From assembly GCF_017744115.1 (NCBI RefSeq), contig NZ_JAGHQW010000040.1, forward strand, positions 1 through 57,959: a DNA stretch of 57,959 nucleotides, read 5' to 3'. Source of the stretch: Salinisphaera sp. G21_0. GTDB lineage: Bacteria > Pseudomonadota > Gammaproteobacteria > Pseudomonadales > Endozoicomonadaceae. Position 1 is the stretch's first letter; every line of letters begins with the position of its first letter. The notes under the pieces are model-generated. The model made no database searches. It saw only the letters and a program-made list of their open reading frames with translations, and was not told where the DNA came from. Position numbers and translations under genes: made by a program. This document shows, one piece after another, positions 16,510 through 25,753 of the stretch.

Positions 16510-17490
16510 ATGCTGTTATTTTTAATGCGCAGGCTTATGCAGGGGCTGATAGTGATGTTTGTTATCAGCATTATCAGCTTTTCCATACAGGACAATCTTG
16601 GGGATCCCCTCCGGGAGCTGGTAGGGCAATCGGTGTCAGAAGCCGAACGTGAAAAGTTGCGTGACGAGATGGGGCTAAACGACCCGTTCCTCACTCAATA
16701 CACAAGATTTATGGGCAACGCGTTACAGGGCGACCTGGGGAATTCTTATTTTTTCAAAGCGCCAGCGTTGGACGTGATATTGGCCAAAATGCCAGCCACC
16801 CTTGAGCTGGTGTTTGCCGCGAGTTTGATCATTATTCTGGTGTCTATTCCCGCTGGTGTGTATTGTGCCATTCGGCCCCATAGCTGGTTTACCCGGTTAA
16901 TTCTCGGGTTCAGTATTCTCGGTATTTCTGTCCCTGTCTTTCTGACCGCTATTTTCAGTATTTACCTGTTCTCTATTGAGCTGGGCTGGCTGCCATCTTA
17001 TGGCCGTGGTGAGCTGGTGCCGGTTATCGGTGGCTGGGAGAGCGGCCTGTTTACTCAAGATGGCCTGTTGCATCTGATTCTGCCTGCCATCTCGCTGGCC
17101 AGTATTATGCTGCCACTGTTTATCCGACTGATTCGCTCTGAAATGTCAGAAGTGTTGCATACCGAGTACGTCAAGTTTGCCAAAGCGAAAGGTTTGAAAA
17201 AGGCACGTATCTACTTCCTCCATGCCCTGAAGAACACCATGCTGCCGGTCATTACTGTTGGCGGTGTGCAGATAGGAACCATGGTCGCTTATACCATTCT
17301 TACGGAGACTGTCTTCCAGTGGCCGGGCATGGGCTTTCTGTTTCTGGAAGCGGTCAACCGGGTGGATACGCCGCTGATTGTGGCTTACCTGATTGTTGTA
17401 GGTGCCATTTTTGTGGTCGTGAATACGCTGGTGGATCTGCTGTATGGCCTGATTAACCCCACCGTCAGACTGGCGAGGAGCGCCCAATGA
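16510..17490 (+). CDS. Peptide-type ABC importer permease, DppB/GsiC-like
   Basis: 326 residues, inner membrane, six predicted transmembrane segments. It starts MLLFLMRRLMQGLIVMFVIS, typical of DppB-type permeases, with the early GDPLRELVG motif. The ATPase-coupling EAA loop is EYVKFAKAKGLKKARIYFLHALKN, and the end is VDLLYGLINPTVRL. It pairs with the next gene. Start chosen for the standard N-terminus. It overlaps the downstream permease start by 4 bp (ATGA). Confidence 0.9.
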   Translation: MLLFLMRRLMQGLIVMFVISIISFSIQDNLGDPLRELVGQSVSEAEREKLRDEMGLNDPFLTQYTRFMGNALQGDLGNSYFFKAPALDVILAKMPATLELVFAASLIIILVSIPAGVYCAIRPHSWFTRLILGFSILGISVPVFLTAIFSIYLFSIELGWLPSYGRGELVPVIGGWESGLFTQDGLLHLILPAISLASIMLPLFIRLIRSEMSEVLHTEYVKFAKAKGLKKARIYFLHALKNTMLPVITVGGVQIGTMVAYTILTETVFQWPGMGFLFLEAVNRVDTPLIVAYLIVVGAIFVVVNTLVDLLYGLINPTVRLARSAQ

Positions 17491-18464
17491 GTGAAATGAT
17501 ATCGAACGCGCCGGTCGATCAGGAAACTGCTGCGGCTAATAGGGCACCGGGGCGCTGGGAGCGTTTCAGGAACTCTACCTTCTGGTACAGCTTCACCCGT
17601 GACAAGGTGGCCATGGTCTGCGCCCTGATTTTCGCACTGTTTGTGGGGGCTGCGCTGCTGGCTCCGATCCTGGCACCCACCAATCCCTACGATCTCTCAA
17701 CCATTGATATTATGGATTCGGAAATTCCCCCGGTGTGGGCCGCAGAGGGGGATGAACGTTTTCTGCTGGGCACCGACGACCAGGGGCGTGATCTGTTCAG
17801 TACCATTCTCTATGGTATGCGCATCTCATTGGCTATCGGTCTGTTTGCTGTTTTGTTGCAGGCTTTCCTGGGTGTCGTTCTGGGCCTGACCGCCGGTTAC
17901 TTTGGTGGCCGAATCGATAGCTTTCTGATGCGGGTTGCAGATATTCAGCTGTCGTTCTCTACCATGATGGTGGCGATTATCGTGCTGGCGGTTTTCCAAG
18001 CCTCTTTTGGTTCGGAACTCTACAGTAAGCTGGCCATGTTAATGCTGATACTGGTGATTGGTATTGCCGAGTGGCCTCAATATGCCCGTACGGTTCGGGC
18101 ATCGGTATTGGCAGAAAAGAAGAAGGAGTATGTAGAGGCGGCCAGGGTTATGGGTTTTGGTGCCGGGCGCATTATGTTTCGACATATCCTGCCAAACTCA
18201 CTGTCGCCTATTCTGGTGATCTCAACGGTGCAGATTGCCAATGCGATTATCAGTGAGGCCGCGTTGTCGTTCCTGGGTCTTGGTATGCCGGTATCCCAGC
18301 CTTCCCTGGGGGCTCTGATCTCCAGTGGTTTTGAGTATATCTTCTCTGGCAGCTGGTGGATCACGGTTATTCCCGGGATTGTGCTGGTGGTTCTGGTGTT
18401 GGTGCTCAATCTTCTGGGTGACTGGCTCAGGGATGTGTTGAATCCAAAACTGTATAAGGGCTAA
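17487..18464 (+). CDS. Peptide-type ABC importer permease, DppC/GsiD-like
   Basis: 325 residues, second permease of the importer. It has the soluble N-terminal OppC-type segment (APGRWERFRNSTFWYSFTRD), the periplasmic block FLLGTDDQGRDLFSTILYGM, and the coupling EAA loop EYVEAARVMGFGAGRIMFRHIL. It ends LGDWLRDVLNPKLYKG, as the family does. It overlaps the preceding gene by ATGA, so the two are translationally coupled. Last gene of the operon. Confidence 0.9.
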   Translation: MSEMISNAPVDQETAAANRAPGRWERFRNSTFWYSFTRDKVAMVCALIFALFVGAALLAPILAPTNPYDLSTIDIMDSEIPPVWAAEGDERFLLGTDDQGRDLFSTILYGMRISLAIGLFAVLLQAFLGVVLGLTAGYFGGRIDSFLMRVADIQLSFSTMMVAIIVLAVFQASFGSELYSKLAMLMLILVIGIAEWPQYARTVRASVLAEKKKEYVEAARVMGFGAGRIMFRHILPNSLSPILVISTVQIANAIISEAALSFLGLGMPVSQPSLGALISSGFEYIFSGSWWITVIPGIVLVVLVLVLNLLGDWLRDVLNPKLYKG

Positions 18465-18477
18465 TACTCATGCAGAG

Positions 18478-18560
18478 CCCGCAAAAGCAAAAGCTGCCTG
18501 TCTTTTCGGGCAGCGGGTGGCGGGCAGCGCTTATTGAAATGTCGAAGTTATTAAACAGCT
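18478..18560. repeat. Dispersed repeat, copy 1 (pair with 41881-41960)
   Basis: CCCGCAAAAGCA, then CTGTCTTTTCGGGCAGCGGG, then CAGCGCTTATTGAAATGTC followed by AAGTTATTAAA. The same blocks recur in order at 41881-41960 with small differences, including an insertion of GTGGCGGG here. Both copies are intergenic; this one starts 13 bp after the permease stop. Internal CCCG.../CGGGCAGCGGG complementarity could form a hairpin. No gene in it. Confidence 0.7.
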
Positions 18561-18602
18561 CCCGGGAAGAAACCACCTGAACAGCTTCTATTCACCGCTT
18601 TG

Positions 18603-18632
18603 TTGATCTGAGTTAACACTACCGACTTATAA
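18603..18632 (+). promoter_or_regulatory. Candidate promoter of hemG
   Basis: TTGATC (18603-18608) and TTATAA (18627-18632) are separated by 18 bp and lie 54 bp before the hemG start, a fair sigma-70 fit. No FNR palindrome was seen here. Confidence 0.35.
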
Positions 18633-18685
18633 GTTGGTTATTATCTACGCAAATATTGGTTTTATAATTACTCACGTATTTAGAT

Positions 18686-19315
18686 ATGTCCCGTATAGCG
18701 TTGTTGCACCAGGGGTGTGAAGGCCAGACCCAAAAAATTACCGAAAGAATCGGCCACTGCCTGGCCCAGGCTGGTCATGAGACGTTTGTCAGCTCTATTA
18801 CTGATCTGAACGACGGCTTCTCACTTCAGTCTTGTGATGGTGTTATCCTTGGTTGTTCGATTCGTTATGGCAAACACCATAAAGCGTGTTACCAGTTTAT
18901 CAGGCAATACAGTGACCAGCTGGCAACCATTCCGGGTTACTTTTTTTCCGTCAATCTGACCGCCCGCAAGCCTGAACGACGGGACCCTCATAACAACCGT
19001 TACCTGCAGAAATTCCTGAAACAGATTTCATGGACTCCCGACCGGGTGGAAGTGTTTGCCGGTGCTTTGCTGTATACCCGATATCGCTGGATTGATAAAC
19101 AGATGATCCGCTTGATTATGAAACTGACCGGGGGGCCTATTGACGTCACTCAGAATACCGAGTTTACCGACTGGATGCGGGTTAAGGCGTTTGCCGAGCA
19201 ATTAAACCGGGACTTTCAGAAAATAAGCCGCCCAATGGCGGCTGAAGCTTATAAAAGTACCGTGATTGAAGAACCTTCAGTTCCCGAAATGATTAAATCC
19301 AAAATGATGTCCTGA
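18686..19315 (+). CDS. hemG: HemG, quinone-dependent protoporphyrinogen IX dehydrogenase
   Basis: 209 residues of the long-chain flavodoxin family; oxidises protoporphyrinogen IX to protoporphyrin IX with FMN and passes electrons to quinones, also without oxygen. Blocks: IALLHQGCEGQTQKITERIG (FMN phosphate loop in a modified form), DGVILGCSIRYGKHHKACYQ, FFSVNLTARKPERRDPHNNR, and TEFTDWMRVKAFAEQ. It is about 30 residues longer than Escherichia coli HemG because of a C-terminal tail (AYKSTVIEEPSVPEMIK). Converges on the next gene with 5 bp between stops. Confidence 0.88.
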   Translation: MSRIALLHQGCEGQTQKITERIGHCLAQAGHETFVSSITDLNDGFSLQSCDGVILGCSIRYGKHHKACYQFIRQYSDQLATIPGYFFSVNLTARKPERRDPHNNRYLQKFLKQISWTPDRVEVFAGALLYTRYRWIDKQMIRLIMKLTGGPIDVTQNTEFTDWMRVKAFAEQLNRDFQKISRPMAAEAYKSTVIEEPSVPEMIKSKMMS

Positions 19316-19320
19316 GGCTT

Positions 19321-19938
19321 TTATTCATTAAATTTGGACAATTCCTGACTGAGTTGCTGTGTGAGCCATGGCTTCTCCGGCAGTGGTGCATCCAGGCGGG
19401 GGGCATCCAGGGTTGCCGCATGGTAGATGTCCCTTGGCAGGTGAACCACGCTGAGAGCAAGAGCTATGGCAGCAGATGCCAGAGTGGCAACTGCGCCAAT
19501 GCCAAGCCCGAGAACGGCACCGGTACGGATGCCTGCCTCTTTGCCAACATAGGCACCAGCGGCAACAATATAGGGGTTAAAAGAAAAAGTCAGCAAGTCT
19601 AATATCTGAGGAATCAGAGCCACAGTAAATCCTGCCGTAGCGCCAACTGCCGCACCGGCACCCATGCCCATAAACATGCCTGCGGAGCCACCGAACATCA
19701 TGGCCGTTAAGATTCGGTTTCTGACCGCCTTGAATGGATAAACCAGCCGGTCTTTTAAACTTGGCTTTGCCGACAAGTCAGCGCTTGGGTTGCTATCCTG
19801 GATAACTTGAGTAGTCGTTGATCGCTTTGTGGTCTTCCTGTGCCCGAAGCGCCCTCCGTCGATCATGTCGGTTTGGAATTCAGTAAGAAAGGGGATCTTT
19901 TGTTGATTGCCAGTAGTAGCAGTAGTAGGTCTACACAT
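19321..19938 (-). CDS. Hypothetical glycine-rich membrane protein
   Basis: 205 residues, not recognised. Residues 1-70 are polar (TATTGNQQKIPFLTEF). About 75-170 hold three or four hydrophobic Gly/Ala-rich segments with zipper spacing: GGSAGMFMGMGAGAAVGATA, AAGAYVGKEAGIRTGAVLGL, GAVATLASAAIALALSVV. Such Gly-zipper segments pack in membranes or appear in secreted membrane-inserting proteins. No signal peptide at the N-terminus. Function unknown; the composition is unlike the surrounding housekeeping genes. Confidence 0.6.
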   Translation of the reverse strand: MCRPTTATTGNQQKIPFLTEFQTDMIDGGRFGHRKTTKRSTTTQVIQDSNPSADLSAKPSLKDRLVYPFKAVRNRILTAMMFGGSAGMFMGMGAGAAVGATAGFTVALIPQILDLLTFSFNPYIVAAGAYVGKEAGIRTGAVLGLGIGAVATLASAAIALALSVVHLPRDIYHAATLDAPRLDAPLPEKPWLTQQLSQELSKFNE

Positions 19939-20246
19939 AGATACTCTCCATTATCCGTAGTTTCTTAAATACAATCCGATGTATTGGGCGTTTTGTTCAA
20001 GTTATGGGAGTAATTTACAACGAGCTGAGCCAAAAGTTCATAACACTGTGTTTAGTATTACTGACAATACTGCTGATTCTTGTTTTAGTAATGGTGGGGG
20101 GGGTGTATAAACTATTGATATTTATATCTTATTTCTCTAAAAATAAGTTATTGCCATTTAAGGCTGTTTTGTTATGAACCAATTTCGTTAAAAATCATAA
20201 TGTCGATAATGATTACCAGACAGGATGATAAAAGGAGAACGTTTAA
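19939..20246. other. Intergenic region upstream of the M23 peptidase gene
   Basis: 308 bp without a gene. It contains a run of eight Gs (20096-20103) and AT-rich stretches around 20105-20165, and probably divergent promoters. No repeat family or structured RNA recognised. Confidence 0.45.
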
Positions 20247-21047
20247 ATGCATCTCGCTACAGGTTTTTTTCTTCTGGTGTTTTCTCTGATGGTCAGTGCG
20301 GACGGCCTGCAGAGCCAGCTGACACCCGGAGGTATTCTGGTTGGTCAGGCGGCACCGGGGAGTCGGATTGTTTATGACAACCAGGACGTCAGAGTAGCGA
20401 AAGATGGGCGCTTTATTCTTGGTTTTGGCCGTGATGCAGAACTGAAGCAGTCCTATACAGAGCACTTTGCCAGTGGCGAACTGAAGACGTTTCATTTAAT
20501 CCTGAAGCCACGGAAATATGATATTCAGCGGTTGACCGGGATTGCCAGAAAATATGTATCACCGGATGAGCGGGTGCTATCCCGTATCCGCAGAGAAGCT
20601 GAAGAGGTGCGTGCAGCCAGAGTACCTGATACGGATCAGGAGGATTTTTTTAACGGCTTTGACTGGCCGGTAAAAGGCCGCATCAGTGGTGTCTATGGCA
20701 GCCAGCGCGTGTATAACGGTCAACCGGGGCGGCCACACTACGGCCTGGATATCGCCGTACCCACTGGCACACCGGTAGTGGCACCGGCTGATGGGGTTGT
20801 GCGACTGGTGGATCCGGACCTCTACTATTCCGGCGGCACCATCATTATTGACCATGGCCACGGTATTTTTTCCAGCTTTCTCCATCTCAGCAAAGTCTCT
20901 GTGAAAAGTGGGGCGGCTATCAAACGAGGGCAGACTATCGGTGAAGTGGGTGCCACTGGCCGGGTTACCGGTGCCCATCTTGACTGGCGCTATAACTGGT
21001 TTGATAAGCGGCTTGACCCTGCTTTGTTAACGCTTGGGGATCAGTAA
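20247..21047 (+). CDS. M23-family (LytM) metallopeptidase
   Basis: 266 residues. N-terminal signal peptide MHLATGFFLLVFSLMVSADG. Middle domain of beta type (LTPGGILVGQAAPGSRIVYD). C-terminal LytM domain: HYGLDIAVPTGTPVVAPADG (Zn ligands His and Asp), IDHGHGIFSSFLHLSKV, and GAHLDWRYNWFD (HxD in place of the usual HxH, as in this gammaproteobacterial subfamily). Predicted periplasmic endopeptidase acting on peptidoglycan cross-links. Start supported by AAAGGAG 8 bp upstream. Confidence 0.87.
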   Translation: MHLATGFFLLVFSLMVSADGLQSQLTPGGILVGQAAPGSRIVYDNQDVRVAKDGRFILGFGRDAELKQSYTEHFASGELKTFHLILKPRKYDIQRLTGIARKYVSPDERVLSRIRREAEEVRAARVPDTDQEDFFNGFDWPVKGRISGVYGSQRVYNGQPGRPHYGLDIAVPTGTPVVAPADGVVRLVDPDLYYSGGTIIIDHGHGIFSSFLHLSKVSVKSGAAIKRGQTIGEVGATGRVTGAHLDWRYNWFDKRLDPALLTLGDQ

Positions 21048-21098
21048 ATTCAACAGACCCTGCGGTATGTTATGATCCCTGCCAGGGAGGACATAATC

Positions 21099-21743
21099 AT
21101 GACATTCTTTGGTAAAGACCCCGATAAACAGCAACTTCCAACTGAAGAAAAAGCCCTGCCGGGCAGGGAGGATGCGATGCCGGTCCCGGCCCGGCATTAT
21201 GTCAATGGACAGCCATTGAGGCCGCCATTTCCCGATGGCTTGCAGACCATCTATCTGGGGCTTGGCTGTTTCTGGGGAGCAGAGCGACTATTCTGGCAAC
21301 TGCCCGGTGTTTATACAACGGCGGTTGGCTATGCAGGTGGTTACACACCCAATCCTACTTATGAAGAAGTCTGCACCGGAGCAACCGGGCATACAGAAAT
21401 GGTGATGGTGGTTTACGATCCTGAAAAGGTAACGACACAGGCTTTATTAACATGTTTCTGGGAATCCCATGACCCAACCCAGGGAATGAGGCAGGGTAAC
21501 GACGTGGGAACACAGTATCGTTCAGCCATTTATACCACCACGGATGAACAGGCCGGATTGGCTGAAAGCTCAAGGAGTGAATTCTCAACGTCTTTGCAAC
21601 AGCAGGGATATCCGGATATTACAACAGAAATTCGTGAGGCTCCTCCGTTTTACTACGCAGAAGAATACCATCAGCAATATCTGGCCAGGAATTCCGGCGG
21701 TTACTGTGGCCTGAAAGGTACGGGTGTTTGTCTTGGCAAGTAG
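21099..21743 (+). CDS. msrA: Peptide methionine sulfoxide reductase MsrA
   Basis: Reduces methionine-S-sulfoxide in proteins. 214 residues from ATG 21099 (AGGGAGG about 9 bp upstream); ATG 21072 gives 9 more residues. Catalytic [13 protein letters not shown] (nucleophile Cys), [36 protein letters not shown] and the C-terminal [12 protein letters not shown] with resolving cysteines. Long N-terminal extension like Escherichia coli MsrA. Same strand as the M23 gene, 51 bp apart. Confidence 0.92.
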   Translation: MTFFGKDPDKQQLPTEEKALPGREDAMPVPARHYVNGQPLRPPFPDGLQTIYLGLGCFWGAERLFWQLPGVYTTAVGYAGGYTPNPTYEEVCTGATGHTEMVMVVYDPEKVTTQALLTCFWESHDPTQGMRQGNDVGTQYRSAIYTTTDEQAGLAESSRSEFSTSLQQQGYPDITTEIREAPPFYYAEEYHQQYLARNSGGYCGLKGTGVCLGK

Positions 21744-21766
21744 CCACTAAAGATTTTCACCCAGAC

Positions 21767-21805
21767 AAAAAAACGGGCAACCAAGAGAAAGATCAGGCTG
21801 CCCGG
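21767..21805 (-). terminator. Likely terminator downstream of mnmC
   Basis: On the minus strand CGGGCAGCC and GGTTGCCCG form a stem separated by 16 bases, followed by TTTTTTT. It lies about 200 bp past the mnmC stop, in the 262-bp gap after msrA; no gene seen in that gap. Confidence 0.55.
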
Positions 21806-22005
21806 ACGCAGTTTGCTGAATGGATTGAAACAGGAGCTTCATGAACCGGTAACCATGTGTTACCTAATCCATGCCATATAAGATAGACAGCCGTTGTTGA
21901 TTCCTCCTTGCGTATTGCTACCTGTTTTTTTGCGATATTTACTTAGATTGTTTGTCGTGGATAGACGGCAGTCTCGCTTTTGGTATAACTCTCGGCATAA
22001 GCCTC

Positions 22006-24042
22006 CTATATTTTATTTCTGATCAGATCCCTGATCAGGAAGCGGGAGGGGTGAATGGCTTCCAGCAGTTTTGCAGGCATTGATAGACCGACAGTACTAT
22101 CGGCCTCACCGATGATCATGGTGGCCAGAATCTCACCGGCAACAGGGCAGGAGATTATTCCCCTGGAGCCGTGTCCAGCGGTTACGTAAAGGCCGTCCAG
22201 ATATTCAGGACAGACGTCAATGGTCAACTTGCTGTTTTTTCTGAGGGGAGCATAAGCGGCAACAAAGTGCTTAAGGTCAACGATTGGACCGACTACGGGC
22301 AGATAATCCGGTGTTGTGCAGCGGAATCCTGTTCGCCCACCGGTCACTTGTGCATCAGTTCCACCGAGAGCCTGGTACATGGCAGGGAAATACCCGGCCT
22401 GCATGGCCAGGTTTTCCTGGTGGTCGGCTTCTCGAACTTCTGTACCTTTGTCGTTAAAACTGAACGTTGCGCCCAGGGTGTGATAGCCATCGACAGCAGG
22501 GGCTATATAGCCTTCTCCGCAGACACAGGAGGCCAGCTTCTCACTTTCGGTGGTTGCCCGGGCCTGAGTAATCTGGCCACGGATGGCTTTAAGAGGCAGG
22601 TAGTTCAACTGTGACAACTGATGACTGGCCGCTCCCCGGGCAATGATCACGGTTTTACTGTGCAACCTGTCGCCATCGGTTTTCACCAGCCAGCCCTGCT
22701 CAACGGGTTCGATAGTATTCATCGCCGTGCTGGTCACCACCCGAATGTTTGGGTGATCGGCCAAAGCCTGGCAAAGTGCGGGTGGGTGCACCCAGCCTGC
22801 CTGTGGAAAGTAGAGGCCGGGATAGTGAATGCCCAATCCGGCGATATCGCTCAGTTGTGCTTCCGTCAGGTATTGAAGCAGAGCATTCGGATGTTGTTTA
22901 TCCAGGGCCTGGTATCGTTGATCCGTTTTGGCATCAATGGCTAACTGGATAACACCGCACTGCTGCCACTGTTCAACCTCCAGTGCTTTTAGTGTATCCA
23001 GGGTGAATTGATAACCTTTAAGGATGAACTGGCTGAGCGGCGTGTTGTCGGCAGAGAGTTTGGCATAGAGAACACCCTGTGGATTACCCGATGCTTCGCT
23101 GGCCAGGGTCTGGTGTTGTTCCAGAATGGTGACCTGCCATCCCCGACGCGCCAGCGCCCATGCTGTGCTGCAGCCCGCCAGGCCGCCACCGACGACGATG
23201 GCTGTTTTTTCAGGATTCCTGTGGTAAGCGGGCGCAAACCAGGGTTTGCTCAAAGGTAGACCCGGGGAGACAAAGCGGCCGGCAATCATATCCCGCTTGC
23301 GGCCAAAGCCCGGTTGTTTGGTCACTGAGAAGCCTGCCTCCGTCAGCCCGTCGCGAACCAGTCTGGCCGCAGTGAAGGTGGCATAGGTTGATTGCTCATG
23401 GCTTTTGGCTTTCAGGGTCTGGAACAGTTTGGGCTGCCACATATCAGGATTTTTGGCCGGGGCAAAGCCATCAAGAAACCAGGCATCAACCTTCTCGTTG
23501 ATATGAGGCAATGTGTCCAGCACGTCACCAATCAAAATATGAAGACGGATGTGTTTGCCTGATGCGCGGTCTGAAAACTGCAGGTCGATATTTTCCTCAC
23601 TCAATTGATAGGCGCTGATCATTCTGTTGGCCAGAGGTGTCAGCTCCTCAAACATATTGAGTGCTTTTTGCAGGTCATCCTGCTGGAGTGGATACTTCTC
23701 CGTGCTGATAAAGACCAGAGACGTGTTATCAGGGGCCTTTTCCAGAAAGAGCTGCCAGGCACAGAGGAAGTTCAGACCAGTGCCAAAGCCGGTTTCGCCA
23801 ATGGTGAACGTTGTACCGGGTACCAGTTGACGAAACCGCCCGGGGAGATGATTATGTTCCAGGAACACATGGCGTGTTTCGGCAATACCCGAGGCCCGGG
23901 AAAAGTAGACATCATTAAACCGGGTGGAGACTGGCAGGCCATTTTCCCACTGGATGTCAGCAGTTATGGTGTGATTCGGATGGTTTGGTGGATGATTGGA
24001 CACGGCTTTCTGTTTCAATATCAGGCACAAAGCTGCAAGCAT
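22006..24042 (-). CDS. mnmC: MnmC, bifunctional tRNA mnm5s2U biosynthesis protein
   Basis: 678 residues. The N-terminal domain (DUF752-type, SAM-dependent methyltransferase: TFTIGETGFGTGLNFLCAWQ, VDAWFLDGFAPAKNPDMWQP) makes the last methylation. The C-terminal FAD domain (from about residue 265: TAIVVGGGLAGCSTAWALAR, VTILEQ) removes the carboxymethyl group from cmnm5s2U34. GG-rich end YVTAGHGSRGIISCPVAGE. The ATG at 24042 gives the longest form; an in-frame GTG at 24003 (SNHPPNHPNH) fits the family N-terminus better and may be the true start. Confidence 0.92.
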   Translation of the reverse strand: MLAALCLILKQKAVSNHPPNHPNHTITADIQWENGLPVSTRFNDVYFSRASGIAETRHVFLEHNHLPGRFRQLVPGTTFTIGETGFGTGLNFLCAWQLFLEKAPDNTSLVFISTEKYPLQQDDLQKALNMFEELTPLANRMISAYQLSEENIDLQFSDRASGKHIRLHILIGDVLDTLPHINEKVDAWFLDGFAPAKNPDMWQPKLFQTLKAKSHEQSTYATFTAARLVRDGLTEAGFSVTKQPGFGRKRDMIAGRFVSPGLPLSKPWFAPAYHRNPEKTAIVVGGGLAGCSTAWALARRGWQVTILEQHQTLASEASGNPQGVLYAKLSADNTPLSQFILKGYQFTLDTLKALEVEQWQQCGVIQLAIDAKTDQRYQALDKQHPNALLQYLTEAQLSDIAGLGIHYPGLYFPQAGWVHPPALCQALADHPNIRVVTSTAMNTIEPVEQGWLVKTDGDRLHSKTVIIARGAASHQLSQLNYLPLKAIRGQITQARATTESEKLASCVCGEGYIAPAVDGYHTLGATFSFNDKGTEVREADHQENLAMQAGYFPAMYQALGGTDAQVTGGRTGFRCTTPDYLPVVGPIVDLKHFVAAYAPLRKNSKLTIDVCPEYLDGLYVTAGHGSRGIISCPVAGEILATMIIGEADSTVGLSMPAKLLEAIHPSRFLIRDLIRNKI

Positions 24043-24163
24043 AGTCAGTGCCGACTATCGGGTAAAGAACCATGAGCAAGGAGACTGCCCGAAAACAGTC
24101 TCCTGGTAGTGGTGCTCAAGGTTCTTTCTGACCATGTACCAGATCCGGGCTAATATAATGGCG

Positions 24164-25495
24164 TCACGTTTTGTCAAAAAAACTTTCTAGCCTTCGTTTT
24201 ACCCTCTTATTATTCTCACAGCAGTTTGTCAGGAATATTCTGAGGCTTTCTTTCATGGTCCTGCTTCTCTGCCCGATGCCAGCGGATGATTCCTGAAGGG
24301 CTTGATGAGCAACATTATATTTTTCACCCATTTCAGGGGCTTCACGGGTTGGCCCATTGCGATGCTGCCTGGTAACCCGGTTTTGAAAGTATTTTATTAA
24401 TTCCAGCAGAGTTCGTGCATTCCGATCCCTGAAGGGCTCCAGCTTGTTATTGAAGAAATTTTCCGGTTTAAGTCTTGATTTGTGTGTTTTATTGGCAACT
24501 CTCTTCATGGCATTCTCCAGAGGGTCACTGGTAGAAGCGGGCCAGCATCGGCTTTGCGTTTGACCTAATGCCTCTATTAAACCGCGCAGATCAATAGAGA
24601 AATCACGAGAATGGTCACTAAGTTTGGAATGATATAATTTCGCAACAGTAGCGCCGGGAATATCGTCGTAACGCAGTCCGGAAAACTTCAGATGGCCAGT
24701 GGCAGGCTGCTGAAGGCTCATATCCTTCTCTAAACCTGACTGGTTATCTTTTATAAATGTTTTAACTCTTATTCCAGCGGTTGCCCTGCCGGATTTATCA
24801 ATACCAGATAATAACTTTTCGAAAAAGGTCTTTCTGACCCATGCAGGCAGTAAATGTTGACAGTCTGTTGAAGCTTCATCCGACCTGGTGACATCGACAG
24901 AGCTTTGCTGGATTGGCTCCGGATGTTCGAGGATGAACTTTTGTTCGAGGAAGTGCATGCACAGCACGATGGTCAGTTCACTGATTCTGGGATATGCATG
25001 TTTAGTAGCAAGAACATCGTGTTCATCAATGTATAGCTGGCGTATTTTTTGACCCAGTTCCCGGATTTTTTGACTACTGTTGCTTTCCAGAAACGGTGGG
25101 TCGATAACTTCATGGAATATTTTCCAGAATGGGGCCTTTAATGACGACATTGGTACGAAATCGCTTAATGTATCAGCCAGTTCTGAAAAGTTGGTATCGT
25201 AGGCCTCATTCAGCCTGAGTAAACATCGCTTAAAGGTTGCAGGGAGGTCATCGCCGGAAACCAAACCTGTCCCCGGGTTATTGGCAATCGAAGTACAAGC
25301 GGGAGGAAGGCATGAGTAATCGGGGCCTGGTGGGTCGAGCAACGAATGAGTAGGCGGCGGTGAGGGTATATTTGAGGAGCCGGCACCGACGTAGACACTA
25401 CGCCCTGAAAATTCTGTGGTGCCAGGAGGTTCCTGAGGCCCCGACTGTTGTGGGCGTTGCGCAACGGCTGGTAGATTTCTGATAGACGTATCCAT
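24164..25495 (-). CDS. Hypothetical protein, possible lineage-specific effector
   Basis: 443 residues, not recognised. Residues 1-80 are Pro/Ser/Gly-rich and probably disordered (QRPQQSGPQEPPGTTEFSGR, NIPSPPPTHSLLDPPGPDY). The rest looks helical and basic, with Lys/Arg-rich segments (RVANKTHKSRLKPENFFNN) and a very basic C-terminus (NNKRVKRRLESFFDKT). No signal peptide, transmembrane segment or enzyme motif was seen. A disordered Pro-rich start plus helical body is common among host-directed proteins of symbionts, but nothing here proves export. Confidence 0.55.
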   Translation of the reverse strand: MDTSIRNLPAVAQRPQQSGPQEPPGTTEFSGRSVYVGAGSSNIPSPPPTHSLLDPPGPDYSCLPPACTSIANNPGTGLVSGDDLPATFKRCLLRLNEAYDTNFSELADTLSDFVPMSSLKAPFWKIFHEVIDPPFLESNSSQKIRELGQKIRQLYIDEHDVLATKHAYPRISELTIVLCMHFLEQKFILEHPEPIQQSSVDVTRSDEASTDCQHLLPAWVRKTFFEKLLSGIDKSGRATAGIRVKTFIKDNQSGLEKDMSLQQPATGHLKFSGLRYDDIPGATVAKLYHSKLSDHSRDFSIDLRGLIEALGQTQSRCWPASTSDPLENAMKRVANKTHKSRLKPENFFNNKLEPFRDRNARTLLELIKYFQNRVTRQHRNGPTREAPEMGEKYNVAHQALQESSAGIGQRSRTMKESLRIFLTNCCENNKRVKRRLESFFDKT

Positions 25496-25753
25496 AACTA
25501 ACTCTGATTTGTATTTATTTTAAGCTGCTGGCATAGAGCAGCAGTGCTTATGCGAATCATCGCGGCTTGTTAGACCTCAGCACAATATATTGGTTCCCAC
25601 TGTGCCTGACGTCGGCATACACCAAAAATATTCGATTCCTTATGGTTAGCCATTTCTTGCCAGATGAAGTAAGCGTTATCTGTGAGTGCTCCTTATTTTA
25701 TTATCAGGCCTGCTAACGGTAGAATCGGTGCTTTTTTACTCAAGAGGCATGCC

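Noticed and set aside
16319-16525. Short frames reading NHKDTKAQR and NHEGHEEHEG (also near 26622-26849)
   Set aside because: They are translations of dispersed hairpin repeats seen in many bacteria, not genes.
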